From Lentisphaerota bacterium (GTDB taxonomy: Bacteria > Verrucomicrobiota > Kiritimatiellia > UBA8416 > JAIOPI01), in the NCBI GenBank assembly GCA_021413965.1, contig JAIOPI010000021.1, positions 284,671 through 348,670 on the forward strand: a stretch of 64,000 nucleotides of DNA. The letters run 5' to 3'. This document shows positions 50,998 through 59,979 of the stretch, one piece after another; position 1 is the first letter of the stretch, and the number at the start of each line of letters is the position of its first letter. The notes beneath the pieces were generated by a model. That model had not been told where the DNA came from, searched no databases, and saw nothing but the letters and a program-made list of their open reading frames with translations. Position numbers and translations under genes: made by a program.

Positions 50998-53966
50998 AGA
51001 GGCCCAGGCTGCTCATTGAGGACTGGTTTCCCGCCGGTGCGGTGGGCGTGGAATGTACCCGGGAACGGAGTACCGGCCAGCAGCCGCCGGATAAACGTCT
51101 TCATGTCTGGTGGGCGCGTCGCCCGCTCTGCGTGTCCCGTGCTGCCGTGCTAGGGTCTCTGCTTCCTTCTGATTTCCCTCATGAGGTGTTCGAGCGTCTG
51201 CTCGGTTTTTGGGGAAGCTCCAAACAGGTTCTCAGTGCGCAGCGTCTAATTGATAGTGCGCGCACGCGTGGCGCAAGTCGTATAGAGAACCCTCACGGCG
51301 AACGTGCTTTTAGACGTGGCCTTCGCGAAGACGACCTCTCAAAGGCTCATTCCGCCACCGCACATGTTTTCGGCAAGAATGTCGTCATCCTTGATCCAAT
51401 GTCTGGTGGTGGAGCCATCCCGCTGGAAGCCGTTCGACTCGGCTTCCGTACGCTGGCCAACGAGTACAACCCGGTCGCCTGCACCGTTCTCGAAGCAACG
51501 GTGGACTATCCTTTCCGCTTCGGTGATGAACTTGGCCAGCGTGCGCATCACTGGGGTGCAGAACTTGGTCGCCGCTTCAATGGGCGCATGGAGCGCTTCT
51601 TTCCAAAGGCAGGAGTCATTCCGCCCCTGTGCTACATCTTTGCCCGTACTGTGCCGTGCCCCGACACAGGCCACGAGACGCCGCTCGTGTCGGACTGGCA
51701 TCTGTTGAAACCCAAAGACTCAAGAGTGAGAGTCTGGGCGGAGCCTGTCGTGGACAAGAAGGCTGGAGCCTGGACCGTACGAATTGTGGACAACCGTGAA
51801 CAGAAGTCCCGAGCCAAGACGCCACCACCTCCGACCTACGGTGATGGCTCGGGTGTGAGTCTGTTTTCTGGTCAGCAAATCCCCGACGACTGGATCAAGG
51901 CCAAGGCTCAGTCAGGTGAGATGGGGAGTGCTCTCTACGCGGTTGCCTTCAAGACGCCCAGCGGCCTCAGGTTCGAGCCACCCACTGAGACGGACATCCA
52001 AGCCTTAGGGAAAGCCGAGAAGGAGTTGTCTAGGCATCGGAAGACATGGGCACAGAACAACGTCATTCCGACCGAGAAGATTCCCGAGGGCGACAAGACC
52101 CGTGAACCTCAAGTCCGCGGCCTGGTAGAATGGACTCACATGTTCTCGCCTCGGCAACTACTAGGCTTTGGTGTACTTGTTGAGGAGTTGCAGGGCCTGC
52201 GTGCTGAAATTGTTAAGGCGGAAGGCAAGGAACTCGGCGAAGCCGTGCTACATCTCCTTGCGTTTGTGGTCGATAAGTTTGCCAACTACAATAGCGTCCT
52301 GTCTTCTTGGCACTCCTCCCATTCCATAATGAGGAGCGTGTTTGACCGTCATGACTTTGCGTTCAAGCTGACCTTTGCCGAGATGGCTCCGTGCGGAAGC
52401 GGCACCGGTCTGGCATGGGCGATTGACAGCACCGTAGACGCTTGGGCGCAGATTGCCAAACTGCCACGATCCGCTAGCGCAGTCCCGGCCAAAGTTACTA
52501 TGGGGTCGGCGAGGAGCCTGCCCGACATCAAGGACGCAACAATCACGGCCGTAGTTGTTGACCCGCCCTATGCCGACAACGTGCAGTACTCCGAGCTTGC
52601 GGACTTTTTCTATGTCTGGTTGAAACGTACTCAGGGCCACCGTCGGCCGGCGTGGTTTTCAAGTTACCTTTGTGACCATTCTGAAGAGGCGGTCGTCAAC
52701 GTCGCACGCCATCGCGTAGGCGCCGAGAAGGCGGCGGACGCCCGGCAGAAAGCCAACAAGTTCTACCAGAATCTGATGGAGGACGTGTTCAAAGAGGCCC
52801 ATCGCATCCTGTGCGACGACGGCGCGCTTACGGTCATGTTCACCCACAAGAAGCAAGCAGCTTGGGAAGCCCTGTTTACCTCACTGGTAAACGCCAACTT
52901 CACCATCACTGCCACTTGGCCAGTAAAAACAGAGAGTGAACACGCGCTCAACCAAGCCAAGAAGAACGCGGCGCAAAGCACAGTGATTCTCGTCGCCCGG
53001 AAACGGGACGACAAAGCCGAAGTCGGTTACTTTGACGCCGAGATGCGCCGCGAGATTCGCCTGACTGCGCAGAAGACAGCGGAACGCCTGATGAAGGAGG
53101 GGCTGAACCCAGTTGACCAACTGGTTGGCTCCTTCGGCCCGGCCATGGAGGTCTACAGCCGACATTCCGAGGTCCGTACCGATACAGGCGATGCAGTCGG
53201 TGTTGACCGCGCCCTAGACGAGGCCAGCGAAGCCGTTGCTGATTTCCGTATTCAACAACTGGCCGCACGCGGCCTTCAGGAAGTCGAATCGGAGGGCCGT
53301 TTCTATCTCCTCTGCTGGGACGTTCTCCAAGCCGCCGAGTTCCGCTTCAACGAGGCTCACCTGTTGGGCAAGGCTGTGGGCATGGATGTCGAGACCATGA
53401 TCTACGCCGGCCTCGTGTCTAAGTCGGGCGACAAGATCAAGATCCTATGCGCCAAAGACCGTCGGCGTGCTAAGAAGCTGGAACAGGACGAGATGGAGGA
53501 GACGCTCTTCGGCGCCATGCCCACGGGCAAGAAGAAGCGGGTCAAGAAAGGCGATGTCCTGAAGGTCCATCCCAACGACCCTCAATTCCGAACGGCCCTC
53601 GATGCCTGCCACGCCCTGGCCCTCCGTTACATCGAGGCCGGTGGCGGCAATCCTGGTCTCGGCTCGGCCCGTCAACTCGCGACTCAACAGGGATGGAAGG
53701 GCGGCTCGCCGATTGCCCGACTCATGGAAGCCTTACTCAAGGCCGCCCCGCCCGCGCTCTGGTTTGAGAAAAGCAAGACCAGCGCCGCCGCCGCATATCC
53801 CGAGTTCCGCGCCTGGCACGCCATGATAGAGCCGCTCTTCGGCATTACGCCGCCGGAATGGACCCAGGAATATGTCGAGCCCGACATGCCACTGTTTGCT
53901 GGCAAGGTCGAGGAGAGCACCGGCGACGCGGAGGAAGAGACCGAGGACGAAACCGACGAGGAGTAG
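50994..53966 (+). CDS. DUF1156-family DNA methyltransferase
   Basis: The 990-residue protein opens with KRPRLLIEDWFPAGAVGVEC and RLHVWWARRPLCVSRAAVLG, the DUF1156 signature. It has SAM motif I DPMSGGGAIPLEA at residues 134-146 and motif IV VVVDPPYADNVQYSELADFF with DPPY at 523-526, so it is an amino-methyltransferase (N6-adenine or N4-cytosine). The C-terminus is acidic (DAEEETEDETDEE). Together with DUF499 it marks the anti-phage locus. Confidence 0.95.
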   Translation: MKRPRLLIEDWFPAGAVGVECTRERSTGQQPPDKRLHVWWARRPLCVSRAAVLGSLLPSDFPHEVFERLLGFWGSSKQVLSAQRLIDSARTRGASRIENPHGERAFRRGLREDDLSKAHSATAHVFGKNVVILDPMSGGGAIPLEAVRLGFRTLANEYNPVACTVLEATVDYPFRFGDELGQRAHHWGAELGRRFNGRMERFFPKAGVIPPLCYIFARTVPCPDTGHETPLVSDWHLLKPKDSRVRVWAEPVVDKKAGAWTVRIVDNREQKSRAKTPPPPTYGDGSGVSLFSGQQIPDDWIKAKAQSGEMGSALYAVAFKTPSGLRFEPPTETDIQALGKAEKELSRHRKTWAQNNVIPTEKIPEGDKTREPQVRGLVEWTHMFSPRQLLGFGVLVEELQGLRAEIVKAEGKELGEAVLHLLAFVVDKFANYNSVLSSWHSSHSIMRSVFDRHDFAFKLTFAEMAPCGSGTGLAWAIDSTVDAWAQIAKLPRSASAVPAKVTMGSARSLPDIKDATITAVVVDPPYADNVQYSELADFFYVWLKRTQGHRRPAWFSSYLCDHSEEAVVNVARHRVGAEKAADARQKANKFYQNLMEDVFKEAHRILCDDGALTVMFTHKKQAAWEALFTSLVNANFTITATWPVKTESEHALNQAKKNAAQSTVILVARKRDDKAEVGYFDAEMRREIRLTAQKTAERLMKEGLNPVDQLVGSFGPAMEVYSRHSEVRTDTGDAVGVDRALDEASEAVADFRIQQLAARGLQEVESEGRFYLLCWDVLQAAEFRFNEAHLLGKAVGMDVETMIYAGLVSKSGDKIKILCAKDRRRAKKLEQDEMEETLFGAMPTGKKKRVKKGDVLKVHPNDPQFRTALDACHALALRYIEAGGGNPGLGSARQLATQQGWKGGSPIARLMEALLKAAPPALWFEKSKTSAAAAYPEFRAWHAMIEPLFGITPPEWTQEYVEPDMPLFAGKVEESTGDAEEETEDETDEE

Positions 53967-53983
53967 ACTCCATAGGAGCCCTG

Positions 53984-54367
53984 ATGGACGAAACCGCCCA
54001 GAAGCGTCTTGACTCTCTGCTAGCGTACATCGAGTCAGATGGCCGCATCTGTCCAATGCCGCAACCGTGGGACCGACTTTGGCAGATGCTTCCCGGACGA
54101 CAGCGCCAAGGTTCTTCTTGGAATCCCCCGCCACCTCTCATCCTAGCCGCTTGGTGGGCTTCGTCCGCATCGTCGAAACTGGCCCGCTTGGACGTGCACA
54201 TTCGCTATGCGGCAGAGCACGACGCTCTCGCTCGGGTAGATGACTATCTCCGAAATCTGCCGGAAGATCAGTGGGCCTACGGCGATGGGACAGAGACATT
54301 GGCCGAGTACCGCCACCGCGTTGCGTTGCCGAATCCGGAAGGCGAAAAACATGGCAAAGAGTCATAA
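53984..54367 (+). CDS. Small defence-operon protein
   Basis: The 127-residue protein contains RLDSLLAYIESDGRICPMPQ, PWDRLWQMLPGRQRQGSSWN and DALARVDDYLRNLPEDQWAY. I know of no named family. The next gene starts inside it (17-base overlap), so the two are coupled. It may be an adaptor for the helicase. Confidence 0.75.
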   Translation: MDETAQKRLDSLLAYIESDGRICPMPQPWDRLWQMLPGRQRQGSSWNPPPPLILAAWWASSASSKLARLDVHIRYAAEHDALARVDDYLRNLPEDQWAYGDGTETLAEYRHRVALPNPEGEKHGKES

Positions 54368-57300
54368 GACGCAACCAGAGATCCAATCCCAAGCCGACGG
54401 CTCTTTGGACCGCCACACATGGCCGCGTTTCATCCGCGGACCCGACAGCCAACTGGTCGAAAAGCTCTACGTCCCGGCCCTGTCGGAGGCGGTTCGCTAT
54501 GACCGTTGTTGCGCGTACTTCTCCAGCAGCGTGCTCTCCGCCGCCGCACGCGGTTTCGCCGGCCTTATCGGTCGCCTCATGGCTCTTGGTGACAAGGCTC
54601 CGCGGCCTGCGGTCCGCCTTGTAGTCAACGAGGAACTCGTCGAGGACGATGTCCGCGCCCTGATCGAGACCGGCGACACATCCGCCTTGGAGATGACCCT
54701 CGCCAAGCGCTTCAAGACGCCGCGTGACCTGCTGGAAAGGCAACGTCTCGCCATGCTCGGCTGGATGACCAAGTCAGGTCTTCTGGCCGTGCGCGTCGGC
54801 GTGATGCGCCAGGGAGAAGGAATCGTCCACGGCAAGTTCGGCCTGGTCTACGACACGGTCGGGAAGGCCGTTGTCTTCAATGGCAGCGGGAACGAGTCCG
54901 CACAGGGGCTACGAGCCAATTACGAGCGTCTGGAAGTCTCGACCTCATGGCAGGACGAGGAACGCTTCTGCGAATATAGGGACGAGTTCGAGGCGCTCTG
55001 GAACGATAGGCACCCGCATGTTCACACGGTTACGTTGCCGGAAGCCCTCAAGCAGAAGCTCGTCAAGTTCGCGTCGCCGGAGCCCCCCGTTGTGGAGCCC
55101 TCTGACGCTCTTGCACGGCGTAAAGCCGCCATGCTCTGGCGCTTTATCTCCGAGGCGCCGTATCTGGAAAGCGGAGCTTCTGCATGCGAAGCCACCGCGC
55201 CGATTGACCTCTGGCCGCACCAGAGGGTCGTGATCGAGGAAGCTGCCGCTGCCTGGCCCGACGGCCGTATGCTCTGTGACGAAGTCGGCATGGGCAAAAC
55301 CATCGAGGCCATCATGGTCCTGCGCCGCCTCCTGGCCGGCCGCGGTGTGGCCCGAGCCCTGCTGTTGCTTCCCGCCGGCCTCACGAATCAGTGGCAGGAG
55401 GAACTTCGTGAAAAAGGAGGCTTGGTCGTGCCTCGCCTCCAAGGGCTAGATACCCTTGTCTGGCCGGATGGCCGGACACAACGCCTCTCTGGTCTGGCTG
55501 AAGCACTTGATCAGGACATCCTCATTTTGAGCCGGGAGACGGCACGGACCGAGTCCAACACCAGCATCTTGCTTGCCGCCCGCCCTTGGGACCTCGTGCT
55601 GATGGACGAAGCCCATGCCGCACGGCGAGGCAAACAGGAAGAAGGCGAGTTCAACTCCTCGACGCTTCTCCTGAACCTGCTTCGCCAGTTGCAGCTTCAC
55701 CGCAGGGCCCGCGGCTTCCTGCTGTTGAGCGCCACCCCCATGCAAACATCCCCGTGGGAACCCTGGGATCTGCTTTCGGTCCTCGGCGAGGGTGGTGCTT
55801 GGCTCTCTGACTTCGAGGGTGTCCGCGGTTTCTACGGCCTCATACACGGTCTCAAGGCCGGGACACCTCTCCCCGAAGACGCCCGCCGTGCGGCCTACCT
55901 CGTCACCACCGACCCGCGTTTCCCAGCACCGCCCGCTGGTTTCGCCAACCTCGTCTCCCCCCAGGACGGCGAACGCCGACTCCGGTTCGTACCACCTAGT
56001 AGGAAAGAGGACATAATCCGCTGGCTCCGCCAGGGTTCGCCGCTCGCCCGACGCATGCACCGGAACACTCGGAAGACCCTTCGTGACTACCACCAGCGCG
56101 GCCTCCTTACCGCAGCTCCGCCCATACGGCGGGTGGTGGACATTCCCTTCGACTTCCAGCCGCCAACCGGCCCGGAACGCCGTGTCTATGACGCCGTAGC
56201 ACACTACATCGAGAAACGTTTTCAGGAACTCGAAGGGGAGAAGGCCGGCAAGGGATTCGTCATGACGATCTATCGCCGTCGAGCGGCCAGTTCGCCCTAT
56301 GCGCTCCGGTGTAGCCTGGAGCGACGCCTAACCGGTCTGCAACGGGTGATGACTCAACGCACCAGTTCCAGTTACATTGAGGAAACCGACGTGCCCGCCG
56401 GCCTTAGTGACGCCGACATCCCCGAGGGTTTTGATACCCGCTCCATCCCTTCCAGTCTGCCCGACAACCCGGAGGACGCCCGCCGGGAAGCTGTCGATGT
56501 CACGGCTCTGCTTGACCAGCTCCGCGCCCTAGGTGCCACCGACACCAAGCGGGACCGATTCTTCGACAGGATCCGCGACTTGTCGGCGGAAGGACGCCCG
56601 ATTCTCGTCTTCAGCGAGTATTCGGACACGATGGAGTACCTCCGGGACAACCTTGCGAACCACTACGCCGACCAGGTCGCCAGTTACAGCGGGGGCGGGG
56701 GCGCTTTCTATCGGGAAGGCAAATGGGCCTCTGCCACGAAGAAGGAGATCACGGACGCCCTCAAACAAGGCACCATCCGCTACCTGATATGTACTGACGC
56801 CGCCAGCGAGGGGTTGAACCTTCAGACCGCCAGTGCCCTCATCAACTACGACCTGCCCTGGAACCCGAGCAAGGTGGAGCAGCGCATCGGGCGTATCGAC
56901 CGCATCGGGCAGCGCGAGCGCGAGATAAAGGTCTATAATCTGCTTCTGAAGAACAGTATCGACGAGAAGGTCTACGGCGCGCTTCGCCGCCGGTGCGGGC
57001 TCTTCACGCACTTCGTTGGCACCATGCAACCGGTGCTTGCCCGCGCACAAGTCATGCTGAATCACCCAGGCGAGTTCTCCGTGGAAGAATTGGAGCGCAT
57101 TGCGTCCGAAGCCGAGAAGAACTTTCTCAGTGCCGAGACTTACCTCGATTCCGAGGCGGTCCAAATCGACATGCCAGCACCTGCCATCACCCGCGCCGAT
57201 GTCATTGCCGCTCTAGTGACATTGCAGCCGGAGTTCGGCCTCCAGACTGTCGGCCATGCCGCAAAAGGAACCGTCACCATCAAGGGCCTCACACCCAAAC

Positions 57301-58037
57301 CAATCCGCCTTGCCTTCACCGACCCAGCTCTGGACGCCGACACAGCCGCAAGGCCATTGACCGCCCTCAGTCCCGAGGTCGTGCAAATCGCGGACCATTT
57401 GGCTCGCCCAGGTGAGACACTGCCCCTGGTCGTGGGCAGTGCCCGTGCCGGTGCTTTCCGGCGCTCGTGCGCCTTCTGGGTCGCCGAAAACAGTGCGGAA
57501 CCCATCGAGACCGTTACCGCCCTGCGGACGCGCATCGAAGAATGGGACGGCAGGCTACCTCCCCCCGAGAAGATCACAGCCGCGGCAAGGCATGCCCAAG
57601 GCGAAGCCGAACGCCAGGTACGCCAACTGGAAAGCCACGCATCCAAGATCGAACAGACCAATCTCACCGCACAACGCGGCGCCGCGGCCCTCCGCCTCAA
57701 TCGTGAAGTCGGCCGCCTCCTCCGCTGTCTCGATTCCGCTGCTGGGGACCTTGCCCAACTTGCGTCGGCCCAAGCCGCCCGCACCGGTCCGCTCGCCGAG
57801 AGGATTCGGCAGGCCAAGGAATGGCTCGGCGGCCGGTTCGACTGGACTCCGCAACTCGCGTGGGAACTCGACCAGTTCCTCCGCTCTCTCACACCGAACG
57901 ACCAACGCTCACGCCTGTCCGGCAGCAGCATCGACGCCGCCTTCGCCGACCACCGTTGGCAGGCAACCACCACAAGGGTGCAATCCAGCGATGACGCCGT
58001 CGCAGGTGTTTCCACAGTACAGCAACCCCAGAATTGA
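54351..58037 (+). CDS. PLD-nuclease/SNF2-type helicase
   Basis: The 1228-residue protein has an N-terminal phospholipase D-like domain with HGKFGLVYD (H160, K162) and FNGSGNESAQG. An SF2/SNF2 helicase follows, with DEVGMGKT at 310-317, VLMDEAHAARRG with DEAH at 419-422, LLLSATPMQTSPWEPWDLL, and the C-terminal domain with TDAASEGLNLQTAS, NPSKVEQRIGRIDRIGQR. The PLD half may cut DNA, the helicase may translocate. A single PLD motif is seen, so dimerisation is likely. No drmB-like DUF1998 gene is present, unlike DISARM. Confidence 0.95.
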   Translation: MAKSHKTQPEIQSQADGSLDRHTWPRFIRGPDSQLVEKLYVPALSEAVRYDRCCAYFSSSVLSAAARGFAGLIGRLMALGDKAPRPAVRLVVNEELVEDDVRALIETGDTSALEMTLAKRFKTPRDLLERQRLAMLGWMTKSGLLAVRVGVMRQGEGIVHGKFGLVYDTVGKAVVFNGSGNESAQGLRANYERLEVSTSWQDEERFCEYRDEFEALWNDRHPHVHTVTLPEALKQKLVKFASPEPPVVEPSDALARRKAAMLWRFISEAPYLESGASACEATAPIDLWPHQRVVIEEAAAAWPDGRMLCDEVGMGKTIEAIMVLRRLLAGRGVARALLLLPAGLTNQWQEELREKGGLVVPRLQGLDTLVWPDGRTQRLSGLAEALDQDILILSRETARTESNTSILLAARPWDLVLMDEAHAARRGKQEEGEFNSSTLLLNLLRQLQLHRRARGFLLLSATPMQTSPWEPWDLLSVLGEGGAWLSDFEGVRGFYGLIHGLKAGTPLPEDARRAAYLVTTDPRFPAPPAGFANLVSPQDGERRLRFVPPSRKEDIIRWLRQGSPLARRMHRNTRKTLRDYHQRGLLTAAPPIRRVVDIPFDFQPPTGPERRVYDAVAHYIEKRFQELEGEKAGKGFVMTIYRRRAASSPYALRCSLERRLTGLQRVMTQRTSSSYIEETDVPAGLSDADIPEGFDTRSIPSSLPDNPEDARREAVDVTALLDQLRALGATDTKRDRFFDRIRDLSAEGRPILVFSEYSDTMEYLRDNLANHYADQVASYSGGGGAFYREGKWASATKKEITDALKQGTIRYLICTDAASEGLNLQTASALINYDLPWNPSKVEQRIGRIDRIGQREREIKVYNLLLKNSIDEKVYGALRRRCGLFTHFVGTMQPVLARAQVMLNHPGEFSVEELERIASEAEKNFLSAETYLDSEAVQIDMPAPAITRADVIAALVTLQPEFGLQTVGHAAKGTVTIKGLTPKPIRLAFTDPALDADTAARPLTALSPEVVQIADHLARPGETLPLVVGSARAGAFRRSCAFWVAENSAEPIETVTALRTRIEEWDGRLPPPEKITAAARHAQGEAERQVRQLESHASKIEQTNLTAQRGAAALRLNREVGRLLRCLDSAAGDLAQLASAQAARTGPLAERIRQAKEWLGGRFDWTPQLAWELDQFLRSLTPNDQRSRLSGSSIDAAFADHRWQATTTRVQSSDDAVAGVSTVQQPQN

Positions 58038-58049
58038 AGAAACCAACTT

Positions 58050-58583
58050 GTGATCGCTGAATCAGAGGTGGACGTCGTCTTTCGGCAAAGCTTTGGCTCT
58101 TGCGTGCTGTCGAGCTATGGAATTGTGGCCCACTATTTCACACGGCGACCCGTAACCGATGTGTTTCACGCCTATTGTCGAGCCTTTGGATTGAATCATT
58201 CAACAGGCCTGCAGGCGGAACAGAACCACGCGGCCCATTTCGACACGGAGTGGCGAAACAGGGGATGCATGGGCTACGAAGTCATACTCGATCTGCACAA
58301 CAACTCCAACCTGCCCGTCTTCAAGGACTGTCGAGACAGGTTCACTGGCAGGTTCATTCTTGATTCGGCGACCGTTCATGGGCATTTGGCGGTGGAACTG
58401 AAGAGCAGCTCAGCCTTGCTGAATCTGACCTATGAGCCTGGCGGCGATTACCATTCTGTGACGATATTCCACAACGGCACAGAACTTCGTGAGAGAAACA
58501 CGAACTCAAATACCCTCAGGAATGTTGCCTCGCTGGATTCGTTGGGCGCGCTCAGAGATGCCATTCTGTTTACAGAGAAGTAG
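58050..58583 (+). CDS. Possible papain-like fold protein ending the defence operon
   Basis: The 177-residue protein starts at GTG 58050. It holds Q13 and C18 in FRQSFGSCVLSSYGIVAHYF, then GYEVILDLHNNSNLPVF, and a C-terminal GDYHSVTIFHNG with H135 followed by ERNTNSNT (N150). Q-C-H-N in this order is the layout of papain-like proteases such as C39-like peptidases. No family was confirmed. It is 12 bases after the helicase stop, the last gene of the operon. Confidence 0.7.
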   Translation: MIAESEVDVVFRQSFGSCVLSSYGIVAHYFTRRPVTDVFHAYCRAFGLNHSTGLQAEQNHAAHFDTEWRNRGCMGYEVILDLHNNSNLPVFKDCRDRFTGRFILDSATVHGHLAVELKSSSALLNLTYEPGGDYHSVTIFHNGTELRERNTNSNTLRNVASLDSLGALRDAILFTEK

Positions 58584-58733
58584 GCAATTGGGGTCAGGTT
58601 TCTAACACAGCCCTACGCCGCCCCGCGCACCGGCTCTTGGTCGGCACCGGCGGACGGTTCTACTGAATCGCCGTCCGGCAGCACGGTCACTGGCACGGCG
58701 AACGCCACTGCCTGCGTGAAGGCTGGTGGGACC

Positions 58734-59021
58734 TCAGGCGGCACAGCGGCTCGGGGATGCCTGTGCGGGCGGTTCCACCGCGTTGGCGAGACCGTCCAAC
58801 TGGGCCGCCGGCACGTCGAACACCCTCTTGTGGCGCCCCTCAACTAGTCTGCCCAGCGCCGCCTCCAGCCTGATCCAGAAGCACGCGCTGCCTTCCAGCG
58901 GGTCGTCAGGCGACAGCACCCGAGAGACGTACGCAGCGGAGACCCCCGCCGCCCTAGCCACCTCTCCGGGCCTGATGCCGAACGCCTCGCAGACCGCTTT
59001 CAGCCTCTCAGCGTTGCACAT
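58734..59021 (-). CDS. Small XRE-like HTH regulator
   Basis: The 95-residue protein contains an HTH, LKAVCEAFGIRPGEVARAAG, then VSAAYVSRVLSPDDPLEG, and a tail with ALGRLVEGRHKRVFDVPAAQ. It is transcribed leftwards, towards the defence operon end. An alternative frame just downstream (58613-58843) continues protein-like text (FTQAVAFAVPVTVLPDG), so a frameshifted longer version is possible. Confidence 0.75.
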   Translation of the reverse strand: MCNAERLKAVCEAFGIRPGEVARAAGVSAAYVSRVLSPDDPLEGSACFWIRLEAALGRLVEGRHKRVFDVPAAQLDGLANAVEPPAQASPSRCAA

Positions 59022-59135
59022 GTTCGCCCACCCGTCCGTAAAGGCTTGTAAAGCCGATTGGTGCCACTACGGGCCGTCCTACAGCATCCAGCCGTCGTCA
59101 TAAGTGAGCCGGAGTTGGCGGAGAACGTCAACTCA

Positions 59136-59282
59136 TCAGCGCGACTCCTCCAGCATCCGCCTGACCGCTTTTCCGATCGCTCGGGCCAGCTCAAAGGGGA
59201 CGGCGTTGCCGATCTCCATCCCTCCACCCGTCACAGCGGAGACATCCGAGCCCCTTCCACTGAACCAACGATCGATATCCAT
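59136..59282 (-). CDS. Orphan C-terminal motif of a C5-cytosine methyltransferase (48 residues)
   Basis: This frame is too short for usual ORF filters. ATG at 59282 is preceded by AAGGAGG (59294-59288) five bases upstream, a strong ribosome site. The protein reads MDIDRWFSGRGSDVSAV and then GGGMEIGNAVPFELARAIG with a helix to the stop at 59136. GNAVP plus the amphipathic helix is motif X of C5 methyltransferases. No N-terminal half is adjacent, so this is a remnant, or a stand-alone fragment that is still translated. Confidence 0.6.
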   Translation of the reverse strand: MDIDRWFSGRGSDVSAVTGGGMEIGNAVPFELARAIGKAVRRMLEESR

Positions 59283-59566
59283 ACACGCCTCCTTCCTGCG
59301 TGTACTGATACCGATGTCGTTCTGGCCGGGACTCGCGGGTGACGGGAGCCCGAGAGGCGACGGCTAAGTCAGGCAATAGGCACGGGGGTTTCCCGCCGTG
59401 CTGCGCATGAAAGGTCGCGGGCGCTGTCTCACATGCGCCGCCGGGGGGGCCATTCCCGAAATCTTCGCGGGCATATAGGGGAACGGCAGAGATTCCTCGA
59501 ATACATATGTCGGCGAACCCTGGAGTCGGGGATGGCCGGGAACGCAGAGCAACAACGGGAGGGCAC

Positions 59567-59749
59567 ATGAGCAGGAGGAAGACGGAAGCCGAACTTAGGC
59601 GCAACGCGCTGACGTTGCGCTGGAGCGATTCGGAGATGCAACTGGTGGCGGACACGGCGTGGAGGCGCAGGACATCGTGCGCCGCCATGATCCGGGAGAT
59701 CGTGCTGGAGATGCTGCAGGACGAGATCGAAGAAGGGAGGGCATCATGA
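59567..59749 (+). CDS. Ribbon-helix-helix-like small protein
   Basis: The 60-residue protein reads SRRKTEAELRRNALTLRWSD and MQLVADTAWRRRTSCAAMIR and REIVLEMLQDEI, a short strand and two helices as in CopG/Arc-type DNA-binding proteins. GGGAGGG precedes ATG 59567. It overlaps the next start by four bases (ATGA), so the genes are coupled. Confidence 0.75.
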   Translation: MSRRKTEAELRRNALTLRWSDSEMQLVADTAWRRRTSCAAMIREIVLEMLQDEIEEGRAS

Positions 59750-59979
59750 GCGTCGGCGGCTTGGGCGCTACGTCGAAGACGACGAGGCGAGAGCGCATCG
59801 AACTGGAGCGGCTCATCCTGGACTGGGACAGCGACGACGAGGCAGGTCTCATGGACTTGCTGGCCGTGCTGGACCCTGACGGCGAGGTCCCCGTGCAGCA
59901 ACTGCTGCGAGAGATCCGGGCTGCGGAAGCACAATGGAAGGTAGCCGAGGACGGAAAGGAGGCTGAGCATGGCGCTTGA
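59746..59979 (+). CDS. Small acidic protein coupled to the RHH gene
   Basis: The 77-residue protein contains RRERIELERLILDWDSDDEA and LMDLLAVLDPDGEVPVQQLL, with predicted helices and an acidic C-terminus. It overlaps the RHH stop by four bases and the next gene by 11 bases. No domain is known. Confidence 0.7.
   Translation: MSVGGLGATSKTTRRERIELERLILDWDSDDEAGLMDLLAVLDPDGEVPVQQLLREIRAAEAQWKVAEDGKEAEHGA

Noticed and set aside
58613..58843. A minus-strand frame that could extend the HTH gene at 58734 by a frameshift
   Set aside because: The text looks protein-like in its second half, but the HTH protein ends normally and no family length is known to compare.
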